Shown here: positions 34,850-43,748 of the stretch, piece after piece
Position numbering within the stretch: position 1 is the first letter of the stretch
Layout of the letters: each line of letters opens with the position of its first letter
From: Lactococcus sp. S-13
GTDB lineage: Bacteria > Bacillota > Bacilli > Lactobacillales > Streptococcaceae
DNA length: 64,000 nucleotides
NCBI RefSeq assembly: GCF_004210295.1
Contig: NZ_SDAK01000001.1
Span: 434,001 to 498,000, forward strand
Direction: 5' to 3'
Notes under the pieces: model-generated
The model's input: only the letters and a program-made list of their open reading frames with translations
What the model was told of the DNA's origin: nothing
The model's database searches: none
Translations under genes and position numbers: made by a program

Positions 34850-36295
34850 CTAAAGCATTGGTGCAATCAAGCGTGCCAAGCCCTCTTTAAAACGAATCCA
34901 TCTTTTGCGCTGATCATAGCGATCCAAAGTCAATGCTTTGCTCAATTTCAAATCCTTCATAAAGTCATTGCGAAGTTTTTGAGCAATATCATAATCATAA
35001 ATAATCACATTTGCTTCAAAGCAAAGCTGTAAACTCCGATAATCTAAGTTGGCAGAACCGACCGAAGCATATTCTCCATCCACAATCAATGTCTTAGAAT
35101 GTACAAAACCATTTTCATAAGTATAGACCTTTGCACCATACTTCACCAACTCCGCCGCATGAAAATAAGTCGCCCAATAAACCAACGGATGATCCGGCTT
35201 ATTAGGAATGAGCATTTTGACCTGAACCCCTGACAAAAGCGCTAATTTAATGGACTCATGCAAGGCATCTGATGGAATATAGTAAGGCGTTTGAATAACA
35301 ATCTCTCGCTCCGCCCCAGAAACCATCTTCATATAAGCCAGCTTAATCTGCTCCTTATCCTCATCTGGCCCCGAAGTGACTAACTGAGTCGCCGCCGTTC
35401 CTGCCGTGATTGAATCAGGAAAATAAGGCTCCCCTCTCGTGATTTCAAAACGGTGTTGACTATTCCAATCCAAAATAAACCGATGCTGTAAAGAATACAC
35501 AATATCACCCGTTAAACGTAAATGATTATCTCGCCAATATCCAAATTTTTTCGTCACCGAAGCATATTCATCCCCAACATTAAATCCACCTGTATAGCCA
35601 ATCACACCATCAATAACCACAATTTTACGGTGCAAGCGATAATTGGTACGAGGGTTAATCAGCGGTAAAATCAAAGGGAAAAATTGTGCCACATGACCAC
35701 CCAAGTCCTCCAACTCTTTAAATTCTTTCATTTTCGTCTTATTAGAACCCCAAGCATCAATCAAAAGTTTCACTTCCACGCCCCGTTCACGCGCAGCAAG
35801 CAAAGCTTCATAAATTTCTTGGCCCAGATGATCCATCCGAAAAATATAATATTCCATATGCACATGATGTTTGGCCTGATTGATGTCCTCAATCAACGCA
35901 TCAAACTTCTCACGTCCATCATTAAAAATCTTAATTCCCGTATTCGTTGAAATGATTGATTTTTCTTCAACATAAAGCATATTAATCAACTGACCAATCA
36001 CATGATTCTTTCGCATTTTTTGAATAAAAATACCATCAGAAAACGCCTTTTGCGCGTGTTCCAACTGCTTTTCAAAACCAATCTGGAAACGTTTGCGATC
36101 TTTAAAAATACGATAATGTGAAATTCCTCGACCAATCAACAAATACAAGATAAAACCCAAAAATGGAATCACATTCACAACAAAAAGCCAAGACCAAGTC
36201 GCCGCCGTTGACTTTCTTTCTCTAAAAATAATCACAAAAGATAAACCCACATTGAGTAAAAAAAGCGCTAATTCCAAAAGTGCAATAACATCCAT
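34850..36295 (-). CDS. cls: cardiolipin synthase
   Basis: 481-residue phospholipase-D-superfamily enzyme that condenses two phosphatidylglycerols. Two N-terminal helices (residues ~5-25 and 36-57), then two HKD motifs, HRKIVVIDG (~220) and HSKTLIVDG (~400). The ATG at 36295 fits the GGGGAG ribosome site better than the GTG one codon upstream. Single gene with an extended -10 (minus TGCTATAAT, 36330-36338). Confidence 0.95.
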   Translation of the reverse strand: MDVIALLELALFLLNVGLSFVIIFRERKSTAATWSWLFVVNVIPFLGFILYLLIGRGISHYRIFKDRKRFQIGFEKQLEHAQKAFSDGIFIQKMRKNHVIGQLINMLYVEEKSIISTNTGIKIFNDGREKFDALIEDINQAKHHVHMEYYIFRMDHLGQEIYEALLAARERGVEVKLLIDAWGSNKTKMKEFKELEDLGGHVAQFFPLILPLINPRTNYRLHRKIVVIDGVIGYTGGFNVGDEYASVTKKFGYWRDNHLRLTGDIVYSLQHRFILDWNSQHRFEITRGEPYFPDSITAGTAATQLVTSGPDEDKEQIKLAYMKMVSGAEREIVIQTPYYIPSDALHESIKLALLSGVQVKMLIPNKPDHPLVYWATYFHAAELVKYGAKVYTYENGFVHSKTLIVDGEYASVGSANLDYRSLQLCFEANVIIYDYDIAQKLRNDFMKDLKLSKALTLDRYDQRKRWIRFKEGLARLIAPML

Positions 36296-36329
36296 CACGT
36301 TCTCCCCTATTCCCCAGTCTATTTCCTAT

Positions 36330-36338
36330 ATTATAGCA
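36330..36338 (-). promoter_or_regulatory. extended -10 of cls
   Basis: Minus-strand TGCTATAAT, 34 bases upstream of the start codon. Confidence 0.55.
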
Positions 36339-36451
36339 AAAATTAGCCCCTTTTGTTGACAATCCTCTCACACACTTTCAAAAGTTTACAAAAAAATTAA
36401 ATTCAAAAAACACATCATTTCTAGTTTCCAGCCTTATATTGACCTTTATTC

Positions 36452-36490
36452 AAAAAATACTGATTGTCTCAAACCATCAGTATTTTTTCT
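36452..36490 (-). terminator. terminator of the FLP operon
   Basis: 13-bp perfect stem (36452-36464 with 36476-36488), 11-nt loop, T6; just past the regulator stop codon. Confidence 0.9.
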
Positions 36491-36512
36491 TAAACTAATG
36501 CGAGTAATTCAC

Positions 36513-37190
36513 TCAAGCATAGTCCCCTTGCAGCCGTTCTGCATCTAAAATCTTGAACGATTTTCCATAATGCTCAACTAATCCTTCATCTTCAAATATT
36601 CGGAGTTTTCGACTGATTGTTTCAGGCGTTGTGCCAATAAAAGCAGCTAAATCCTTCAGAGACATTGGAATCTGTAGGTATGGTTCTTCAGAAACTTTCG
36701 CTAAATCCAAGAGATAATTAGCCAGACGCATCTCTATGGATTCCATCATTAGAAATTTTGCCTGTTGCTCAGTCTTGCTTTGTTTTATAGCATTCATTTC
36801 AAGAAGGCGCAAAGCTAGCTCAGGCCTGCTCAATAAAAGTTGTGTAAAGTCAGACTTTCTAACAAAACAAATCGTACTGTCAGACAGTGCTTCGCCAAAC
36901 AAGTTGGCATTTACAGCACCAAATATCGCATTTTCTCCCTCATAGCCGCCAGACTCAACCACTCGTAGAAGCTGCTCTTTGCCCGTTGACGAAATTTGAT
37001 AAATTTTCAAACTTCCTCGAGCCACAATGGTAAGAACCGGCTCTGCCTCTGGCTGAATGACCACTTCTCCTTTTTTAACCTTTTGATGTTGAACAATTTT
37101 CTCCACTTGCGCCAGTTCATCGGCTGTCAATTCTGAAAAAAGTGGCACCAGTGTAATGCAATGGTGGCTGCTTAGCTGCTTAGTCGTCAT
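36513..37190 (-). CDS. CRP/FNR-family regulator, FLP type
   Basis: 225 residues: cyclic-nucleotide-binding fold, then a winged helix with DLAAFIGTTPETISRKLRIFE as recognition region (E..SR typical of FNR-box readers). It lacks the N-terminal cysteine cluster of FNR but has Cys11 (HHCITLVPLF) and Cys108 (TICFVRKS), the pair that forms a redox-switching disulfide in lactobacillal FLP. Start set at 37190, where the ATG overlaps the upstream gene and GGAGGAAG precedes it; the longer frame is rejected. Closest known context is the lactococcal orfX-orfY-flp operons tied to metal and redox homeostasis. Confidence 0.92.
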   Translation of the reverse strand: MTTKQLSSHHCITLVPLFSELTADELAQVEKIVQHQKVKKGEVVIQPEAEPVLTIVARGSLKIYQISSTGKEQLLRVVESGGYEGENAIFGAVNANLFGEALSDSTICFVRKSDFTQLLLSRPELALRLLEMNAIKQSKTEQQAKFLMMESIEMRLANYLLDLAKVSEEPYLQIPMSLKDLAAFIGTTPETISRKLRIFEDEGLVEHYGKSFKILDAERLQGDYA

Positions 37191-37719
37191 CTTCTTCCTC
37201 CATAAACTCCGCAACCGTTTTTCCAAGTTCGCCTGCAAAGTATCGAATGATAGCTAAATTATAGCCGTAAAGTTCCCGAATTACAACTTCTAAGGCATAT
37301 TTTTCTTCTTTTTGTGCTAACTTAATTGCTCGCGTGATGAAGAGATTTTGACTTTGAAAATCTCTAATAAAACTTTCAAGAAGCGCTTCATCTGACCAAT
37401 ACTTTGCCTTTGGATCTGTTTCAATGAATTTATGATAAGTGACAAATTCATCAAGTGTTGTTGGAACTAGCTCATTCTCATTAAGTAGAGCATCAGAAAT
37501 TTCATCAAACCAGCCGTCTTCTTTGAGTGCAATTTTACGAAATTCAGCACAGTAACTTGCTTTTTTAGCATATTGCCCAGCCTGTTTTAACCGTATTTTT
37601 TCATAAAAAATATTGGCTAGAACGTGTCCTAACATGGCCGCAGCTGTGGGTTTGTGATGATCTCTTTCTGATTTTTCAACTTCTAGTGCATATTTCTCAT
37701 CAATACTTAATTCAACCAT
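37180..37719 (-). CDS. ferritin-like (Dps-related) protein, orfY type
   Basis: 179 residues, mostly helical. RDHHKPTAAAMLGHVLANI and KEDGWFDEISDALL resemble the Dps metal-binding helices, and the tail is acidic (MEEEDDD). Ferroxidase activity is not assured. I start it at 37719 (MVELSIDEKY) rather than 37785, because the longer frame overlaps the HMA gene. Middle gene of the HMA-ferritin-FLP operon. Confidence 0.75.
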   Translation of the reverse strand: MVELSIDEKYALEVEKSERDHHKPTAAAMLGHVLANIFYEKIRLKQAGQYAKKASYCAEFRKIALKEDGWFDEISDALLNENELVPTTLDEFVTYHKFIETDPKAKYWSDEALLESFIRDFQSQNLFITRAIKLAQKEEKYALEVVIRELYGYNLAIIRYFAGELGKTVAEFMEEEDDD

Positions 37720-37735
37720 TTTTTTCACTTCTTTC

Positions 37736-37963
37736 TTAGTTATTATTAACTTTTGAGTTTTGTACAAAGTAGCCCAATTTTTCAACTTTACGCACCAACT
37801 CGTCAGCTGCTACAAGCTTCTCATCAAATTCAACTTTGACTTTTGAGGCGTTAAATAAGACTTTAGCTGAGCTTACTCCTTTTGTTGCAGTCATAGCTCC
37901 CTCAATTTTTGCCATGCAGGAGGGGCAACTCAAATCATCGAGTTTCATGGTTACTTTAGACAT
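37736..37963 (-). CDS. heavy-metal-associated (CopZ-like) protein, orfX type
   Basis: 75-residue ferredoxin-fold metallochaperone with the metal site CPSC (Cys13 and Cys16; MxCxxC-like with Ser before the first Cys). First gene of the operon, downstream of an FNR box. It probably hands metal to, or senses metal with, the P-type ATPase next door. Confidence 0.88.
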   Translation of the reverse strand: MSKVTMKLDDLSCPSCMAKIEGAMTATKGVSSAKVLFNASKVKVEFDEKLVAADELVRKVEKLGYFVQNSKVNNN

Positions 37964-37990
37964 CTCAATTTCCTTCTTTCTTTTTCTCTA

Positions 37991-38037
37991 TTTTTATTTT
38001 ACAACTTTGGCCTTGACAAAAAATTGATTTGAATCAA
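37991..38037 (-). promoter_or_regulatory. promoter and FNR box of the HMA-FLP operon
   Basis: TTGAT-TTGA-ATCAA, a perfect FNR-type palindrome, at 38024-38037. Below it on the minus strand are TTGTCA (38014-38019) and TAAAAA (37991-37996) with a 17-bp spacer; the box centre is about -46 from the expected start. Confidence 0.7.
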
Positions 38038-39887
38038 GATTTTGCCTTATAAGAAATCAAACGCATCCCATTTAAAATAACCACTAAAATTGACGCTTCG
38101 TGAACAAACATTCCCGTTCCCATATTGACAAAACTTGGGACAAGTCCCGTCCCGCCTAAAATCAATCCCGTCAGAAGAAAAATGACGACTGCAATAGCCA
38201 GAGCAATATTTTGAGTCATATTTCGCACGGTACTTTTGGCCAGAGTATACGCATCAACAAGCTCATCAAAGCTCGATTTCATCAAAACAATATCAGATGT
38301 TTCAATTGCCACATCAGTACCTGAGCCCATTGCAATCCCAATATCGGCGAGAGCGATAGACGGACTGTCATTGATGCCGTCACCAACAAAGGCCAGCTTA
38401 TGTCCCAATTTTTTGAGTTTTTCAACAATTTTTGCCTTGTCTTCTGGCAGTAGATTGGCATGGACTTCATCAATGCCGAGCTGACTAGCGACAGCTTTAG
38501 CACTCGCTTCATTATCCCCCGTCAGCATAATTGTTTTTTGCATTCCCTTACGTCGAAGTTGCGTCAGTGCCTCTTTTACCCCTGGACGAATTTCGTCAGC
38601 AATTCCGTAAATGATTTTCAGTTGACCTGCTTGAGCCACTAGCACCGTTGAACTTCCTTTTTCTTGCATTACTTTCAAAAGTGATTTTTGCGATTCCGTC
38701 AGTAAAATTTCTCGTTCCGTCAGTAATTTTTCATTGCCAATCAGGATTTCGTCAGCAATAATTCCTTGCCCTTTAATGACGTCAGTTTGACCCATTTCAA
38801 CCCTTTCATCCCTCGCAATAAATTTGACAATAGCATGGGCCAATGGATGATTAGATTGCCCTTCCACTGTTGCTATTTTCGTCAGTAAATTCTCTGAGAC
38901 TTCCCCGAACGTTTTAACCTCAACAACTTGCGTCGTCCCTTTTGTCAGTGTCCCCGTTTTGTCAAAAAGCAAGGTGTCCACCCGACTAAAAGTGTGTATG
39001 ACCTCCCCACCCTTGATTAAAACCCCATTTTTTGCCCCATTACCAATCCCAGCAACATTAGATACTGGCGCGCCAATCACCAGTGCACCTGGGCAACCCA
39101 ACACTAAAATCGTAATCGCAAGTGCCAAATTTTGACTCCATAACCAAACAACAATCGCAAGCAAAAGTACAGCTGGTGTATAAAATTTGGCAAAGCGATC
39201 AATAAATTTTTCGGCAGAAGATTTCATATCTTGTGCCTGCTCAACCAACTCAATAATTTTGCCAAAAATCGTATCTTCGCCAATTTTTTCTGCGATGACA
39301 TAGATGCTCCCATTTGCCAAAAAACTCCCCGCAAAAACTTTATCCCCCGCACTTTTTCTGATTTCTCGCGCTTCCCCCGTGATTGAAGCTTCATTGACAA
39401 GCCCTGTCCCCTCATAAATTACACCATCAACTGGCACCTGACTTCCCGTTCTAACTAACAGTTGATTACCCACATTTACCTCATCAATAGTTACTTCCTT
39501 TCCGTCAGCAAAAAGGGCCGTTGCTGGCGCCATTTGCGTCAGCGTTTTGATAGAAGAACGTGTTTTTTCAAGTGTACGCTTTTCAAGGTAAGAACCAAAA
39601 GTAAATAAGAACGTCACAATTGCCGACTCTTCATATTCTCCTATAAAAATTGCCCCAAGCACCGCAATCGTCACTAACAAATCAATTGAAATTTGTTTAT
39701 ACCTCAACGCTTGATAAGCATGGATCGCGATCGGTACTCCCCCTAAAATGGACGCAAGCAACATCGAAATATTCCAAGCCCAATCATTTTTGAAACCATA
39801 CTTTCCCACATAGCCAAGGACAATCATCAGCCCCGATAGTGCCATCAACCTGTTAGCATTTTTGTATAACCATTTTTGAAAAATCAT
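38034..39887 (-). CDS. P1B-type heavy-metal ATPase
   Basis: 617 residues without an N-terminal metal domain. Actuator TGEA (~170), phosphorylation Asp309 in DKTGTLT, nucleotide domain with the HP dipeptide (SNHPLAHAI), hinge TGDNEASA and GDGINDSPSIA. The transmembrane metal motif is CPG (265-267) instead of the usual CPC/CPS, so metal specificity is uncertain (Zn/Cd/Co group more likely than Cu). The segment encoding residues ~330-460 contains at least nine CGTCAG cores. An FNR box sits at about -41.5, so it is probably activated by the neighbouring FLP regulator. Confidence 0.9.
   Translation of the reverse strand: MIFQKWLYKNANRLMALSGLMIVLGYVGKYGFKNDWAWNISMLLASILGGVPIAIHAYQALRYKQISIDLLVTIAVLGAIFIGEYEESAIVTFLFTFGSYLEKRTLEKTRSSIKTLTQMAPATALFADGKEVTIDEVNVGNQLLVRTGSQVPVDGVIYEGTGLVNEASITGEAREIRKSAGDKVFAGSFLANGSIYVIAEKIGEDTIFGKIIELVEQAQDMKSSAEKFIDRFAKFYTPAVLLLAIVVWLWSQNLALAITILVLGCPGALVIGAPVSNVAGIGNGAKNGVLIKGGEVIHTFSRVDTLLFDKTGTLTKGTTQVVEVKTFGEVSENLLTKIATVEGQSNHPLAHAIVKFIARDERVEMGQTDVIKGQGIIADEILIGNEKLLTEREILLTESQKSLLKVMQEKGSSTVLVAQAGQLKIIYGIADEIRPGVKEALTQLRRKGMQKTIMLTGDNEASAKAVASQLGIDEVHANLLPEDKAKIVEKLKKLGHKLAFVGDGINDSPSIALADIGIAMGSGTDVAIETSDIVLMKSSFDELVDAYTLAKSTVRNMTQNIALAIAVVIFLLTGLILGGTGLVPSFVNMGTGMFVHEASILVVILNGMRLISYKAKS
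38520..38895 (-). repeat. dispersed-element cores within the P-type ATPase gene
   Basis: CGTCAG at 38520, 38562, 38594, 38697, 38718, 38750, 38780 and 38880 (the last an exact 16-mer encoding SENLLTK). Spacings 42, 32, 103, 21, 32, 30 and 100. Confidence 0.8.
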
Positions 39888-39915
39888 CTCAAAACCTCCT
39901 CATTTTTATGCCCCT

Positions 39916-39957
39916 AGTATATCGAAAAATTTGAAAGAATAAATTGATTTCTGTCAA
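39916..39957 (-). promoter_or_regulatory. FNR box and -10 of the P-type ATPase gene
   Basis: TTGAT-TTCT-GTCAA (39944-39957, one mismatch from a perfect box). Minus-strand TATACT at 39916-39921 puts the expected start near 39909 and the box centre at about -41.5, the class II activator position; the -35 (TTTATT) is poor, as expected for an activated promoter. Confidence 0.7.
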
Positions 39958-39974
39958 TAAAACTGGCTAAAAAC

Positions 39975-40001
39975 AAAAAAAGCGGTTTAAAACCGCTTTT
40001 T
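39975..40001 (-). terminator. fruA terminator
   Basis: AAAAAGCGGTTT paired with its complement through TAAACCGCTTTTT, then T7 on the minus strand. Confidence 0.88.
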
Positions 40002-40012
40002 AGAACTTTGTT

Positions 40013-41920
40013 TCATTTTGCTTTTTTCAAAACTCCAAAGAGTACTCCTGAAATAACCGCCCCAATCAAGATGAAGACCAGATAGAGCAACGGATTATTT
40101 GTCAAAGCAAGTACGAAGACTCCTCCATGTGGTGCCATCAATTTGATATTGGCCATACCGGTCAAACCACCGGCTACTGCTGCACCAATCATAAACGATG
40201 GAATAGCGCGTGCTGGATCAGCTGCTCCGAATGGAATTGATCCCTCAGTAATGAACGAAAGCCCCATGACAATATTTGTCAGACCCGCATTACGTTCTTC
40301 TTTGGTAAATTTATTTTTGAACAACAGTACTGCAACAGTTGTTGCGAGCGGTGGAACCATCCCACCAGCCATGACAGCCGCCATTGTTACAGAACCACCA
40401 GTTGATACAGTAGCTGCTAATGTGCCTGTTGCAAAGATATAAGCAGCTTTATTGATTGGACCACCAAGGTCAATAGCCATCATTCCCCCGACAACTAAAC
40501 CAAGAACCAAGGCAGATGCCCCAGATAAACTTGACAAGAAGTTAGAAAGTCCAGTGTTAATTGCAGCCATTGGAATATTGACAAAGAGCATGAGGAAACC
40601 TGTGATGAATGTCCCAACTAATGGATAAATCAAGATAGCTTTAATTCCATCAAGTGAACGAGGAAGTTTTGCAAAAGCTTTACGTAAAAGGATAATCACA
40701 CCACCGGCAAGAAAACCACCCACTAGGGCTCCTAAGAAACCAGATGGGATCATTTTAGCAGGATCTAAATGGCCAAATGCAAGACCAGAAGATGCCATAG
40801 AACCAGCGACAAAGCCAGCAACCAAACCAGGTTTATCAGCAATGGAGTTTGCAATGAAACCAGCTAAAACAGGTAACATGAAGGCAAAAGCTGCACCACC
40901 GATATTTTTAAAGTAAGCAGCCAGAGGATGATAAACTCCTAGATTAGCTAATTGACTTTGAGGAACTCCCATTGCTTGGTCAATCAAGAAAGCAAGAGCA
41001 ATAAGTATCCCACCACCAACAACGAATGGAAGCATTGCAGAAACCCCACCCATTAAGTGCTTATAGAATGCTTTTCCTAAACCACCAGATGATTCTTCTT
41101 TTACTTCGTCTGTTCCGTCTGCTTCATAGATTGGTACTTTACCTGAAAGTGCACGATTAATTAATTCTTCAGTATCTCGAATGGCATGAGCAACCGGAAC
41201 TTGAACCATTTCTTTACCAGCAAAACGATTCATTTCAACTTTTTTATCTGCAGCCACGATAACCGCATCTGCTTTTTGAATATCAGCTGAAGTCAATTTG
41301 TTATCAATTCCACGCGCACCATTGGTTTCAACTTTGATGCCTACACCCATTTCAAGTGCTTTTTTCTTAAGCGCTTCTTCAGCCATATATGTATGAGCAA
41401 TCCCCGTTGTACAAGCAGTTACAGCAACGATATAATGCTCAGCATTTTCCACTACTTTAACTTCTTCTTGTTTCTCAGAAAAGAGCTGAATGACTTCACG
41501 CGGGTATTCAACTTTTCTCAAACGATCTTGAAAACCGTCTTTAAGAAGATAAGTGGAAAGTTGTGCCAAAGCTTCTAAGTGAGTATCATTAGCGCCGTCT
41601 GGTGCTGCGATCATGAAGAAAAGATTGACAGGCTGTCCATCTAATGCGGCGTAATCAACACCAATTTTTGATTTTGCAAAAAGAACGACAGGTTCATTGA
41701 CCGCTGTATTTTTACTGTGAGGCATTGCAATTCCATCACCAAGTCCAGTTGAAGTCTGTGCCTCACGTGCCATAATTCCTGCTTTAAAAGTTGCGAAATC
41801 ATTAACATAACCTTCAGAAACTAATTTATTGACCATTTCATCAATAACGGCTTCTTTGCTAGTTGCTTGGAGGTCAAGAATCATAACCTCTGTTTTAAGT
41901 AAATCTTTTATTTCCATCAT
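40013..41920 (-). CDS. fruA: fructose PTS enzyme IIABC
   Basis: 635-residue phosphotransferase permease that imports fructose as fructose-1-phosphate. IIA domain with phospho-His68 in GIAMPHSKN; IIB with the phospho-Cys in VTACTTGIAHTYMAE (~170); IIC with about eight helices from residue ~290. ATG overlaps the fruK stop (AAATGATGG). Last gene of fruRKA. Confidence 0.96.
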   Translation of the reverse strand: MMEIKDLLKTEVMILDLQATSKEAVIDEMVNKLVSEGYVNDFATFKAGIMAREAQTSTGLGDGIAMPHSKNTAVNEPVVLFAKSKIGVDYAALDGQPVNLFFMIAAPDGANDTHLEALAQLSTYLLKDGFQDRLRKVEYPREVIQLFSEKQEEVKVVENAEHYIVAVTACTTGIAHTYMAEEALKKKALEMGVGIKVETNGARGIDNKLTSADIQKADAVIVAADKKVEMNRFAGKEMVQVPVAHAIRDTEELINRALSGKVPIYEADGTDEVKEESSGGLGKAFYKHLMGGVSAMLPFVVGGGILIALAFLIDQAMGVPQSQLANLGVYHPLAAYFKNIGGAAFAFMLPVLAGFIANSIADKPGLVAGFVAGSMASSGLAFGHLDPAKMIPSGFLGALVGGFLAGGVIILLRKAFAKLPRSLDGIKAILIYPLVGTFITGFLMLFVNIPMAAINTGLSNFLSSLSGASALVLGLVVGGMMAIDLGGPINKAAYIFATGTLAATVSTGGSVTMAAVMAGGMVPPLATTVAVLLFKNKFTKEERNAGLTNIVMGLSFITEGSIPFGAADPARAIPSFMIGAAVAGGLTGMANIKLMAPHGGVFVLALTNNPLLYLVFILIGAVISGVLFGVLKKAK

Positions 41921-42834
41921 TTCACCTCTGAAATATTAACTTTTTTATAAATTTCTTCCAAAAATGCTCGGCTTGGCATATCATCTGAGAATGCCTTTGA
42001 AGTTCCACAAGCAATTGCTTGTCTAAATGCTAAGAGTGGATCTTTAGACTGGCTATATTCAGCTAAAAATCCTGCGACGGTCGAATCACCAGCACCAATA
42101 GAATTTTTTAACTCTCCTTTAATTCCTTGAGCAAAATAAACTTTCTCATTTGTAAAGAGGAGTGCTCCATCACCAGCCATTGATACGATAACATTTTGAG
42201 CACCCATTTCTAAAAGTTTTTGACCATAAGGAATGATTTGCTCATTATTTTTGAAGCTTGTTTCAAAGATTGCTTCTAGTTCTTCTCGGTTTGGTTTAAT
42301 AAGGAGGGGATGAGCAGGAAGCGAATCAAGTAATTTTTGACCATCAACATCCATAACAAAAGTTGCTTTTTGCTTTTGGACTTTAGCAATCAAGCGTTCA
42401 TAGAAATCTTCTCCAAGAGTTTTAGGGATTGTACCTGCAAAGACAACGATATCATCCTCTTTCAAATGATCAAATTTTTCAAGAAAATGATTGATTTCGC
42501 TTTCTTTCAGTTTTGGTCCAGCCGCATCAAGACTTGTTTCACTTTCCTGACTTTTCAGCTTGACATTAATTCTTGTTAAATCTTCTATTTCTGTAAAATC
42601 TGCATCAATCTGATTCTCATTTAAGAAATCTTTAATATATTGACCAGAAAATCCACCTACAAAGCCTAATGCTTTGCTTTTGGCACCTATAAGACTAAGC
42701 ATGCGGCTTTCCATAATTCCTTTACCACCTGCTGAAATCTGTGTTTTTCCTGTTCGATTAACCTCACCAAGTGCTAACTCTTCATAATTCATGAAGTAGT
42801 CAAGTGCTGGGTTGAGTGTTACTGTATAAATCAT
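41917..42834 (-). CDS. fruK: 1-phosphofructokinase
   Basis: 305-residue PfkB-family kinase making fructose-1,6-bisphosphate from the PTS product. N-terminal TVTLNPALDY, the GGKGIMESRML site and the C-terminal GAGDSTVAGFLAEY anion hole with catalytic Asp. The usual GGKGINVSR is changed to GGKGIMESR, a small oddity. AAAGGAG ribosome site; between fruR and fruA. Confidence 0.95.
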   Translation of the reverse strand: MIYTVTLNPALDYFMNYEELALGEVNRTGKTQISAGGKGIMESRMLSLIGAKSKALGFVGGFSGQYIKDFLNENQIDADFTEIEDLTRINVKLKSQESETSLDAAGPKLKESEINHFLEKFDHLKEDDIVVFAGTIPKTLGEDFYERLIAKVQKQKATFVMDVDGQKLLDSLPAHPLLIKPNREELEAIFETSFKNNEQIIPYGQKLLEMGAQNVIVSMAGDGALLFTNEKVYFAQGIKGELKNSIGAGDSTVAGFLAEYSQSKDPLLAFRQAIACGTSKAFSDDMPSRAFLEEIYKKVNISEVK

Positions 42835-42916
42835 AATTCTCCTTTATTTAAGACGTAGGTTTACAAATACTAACTTTAGTGAAAATTTTTTCACTCTATT
42901 CATTTAAAAACAAACT

Positions 42917-43618
42917 CTAATTATTCTCGGTAATTAATTCAACTTCTTCAGAATTAGCAAATTTCACAAAACTCATTTGTCCCAATTTTGAAGAATCAGC
43001 TAGAATGTAGGCGCTTTGACTTTGCTTGACTGCCAATCCTTTAATAGCCGCTTCTTCATGGTCTGGCGTCATCGCTCCATGTTGCTCATCAAAGCCGTTC
43101 GCTCCAACAAAGGCAACATTAAATTGGTAAGCAGAAAGCTGTTCTAAAGCCTGACTCCCAATGATTGCATCCGTTACTTTTTTAACTCGTCCCCCCAAAA
43201 GATAGACAATCAATCGATCATTTGTCAGCTTCGATAAATGTGTCACTGAGTTGGTAACAATTGTCAAATATAGTTCCGATTGATTAATAAGCTCTGCTAA
43301 AACTGCTGTCGTTGTTCCTGCATCCAAAAAGATAATATCTCCATCTTGAATCTTACTCAAAGCTTTTTGGGCGATTTTTTCTTTTTCTTGAATGTTTTTG
43401 AACGTTTTTTCAGAGATACTTAATTCTTCTGATAGGTCTTGTGTAAGTTCGGCACCTCCATGCACTCTTCTAAGACATTTTTCATTTTCTAATTCGTTTA
43501 AATCACGTCTAAGTGTTGATATAGAGCAATCCATGAGGGTAAGAAGTTCCTCTATTGTTGCTCTTCTATTTATTTTTAGATGATCAACAATCCGTTTCTT
43601 TCTTTCGTTTGCTAACAT
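42917..43618 (-). CDS. fruR: DeoR-family repressor of the fructose operon
   Basis: 233 residues. DeoR winged helix at the N-terminus (ATIEELLTLMDCSISTLRRDL, in part; residues ~19-38) and a sugar-phosphate sensing domain with the DeoR GTTTAVLAELI loop and LGGRVK. Presumably released by fructose-1-phosphate. First gene of the operon. Confidence 0.93.
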   Translation of the reverse strand: MLANERKKRIVDHLKINRRATIEELLTLMDCSISTLRRDLNELENEKCLRRVHGGAELTQDLSEELSISEKTFKNIQEKEKIAQKALSKIQDGDIIFLDAGTTTAVLAELINQSELYLTIVTNSVTHLSKLTNDRLIVYLLGGRVKKVTDAIIGSQALEQLSAYQFNVAFVGANGFDEQHGAMTPDHEEAAIKGLAVKQSQSAYILADSSKLGQMSFVKFANSEEVELITENN

Positions 43619-43628
43619 TTCCTTCTCC

Positions 43629-43677
43629 TGAATTCGTTTACAAAAATCATTATAACATCTTTATATTCCAAAATCAA
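43629..43677 (-). promoter_or_regulatory. fruRKA promoter and cre site
   Basis: Minus-strand TTGATT (43672-43677), TATAAT (43649-43654), 17-bp spacer; then TGTAAACGAATTCA (43642-43629), which fits the CcpA cre consensus TGNAANCGNNNNCA and overlaps the expected start, a repressing position. Confidence 0.75.
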
Positions 43678-43709
43678 CCACTAACTTCCATTTTCTTTCA
43701 AAAAAGTTC

Positions 43710-43748
43710 AAAAAAAAAAAAAAAATAAAACTAACAAAGATTAGTCTT
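43710..43748 (-). terminator. amidohydrolase terminator
   Basis: ACTAA/TTAGT stem followed on the minus strand by a T-rich tail that includes a 16-base homopolymer. Confidence 0.6.
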
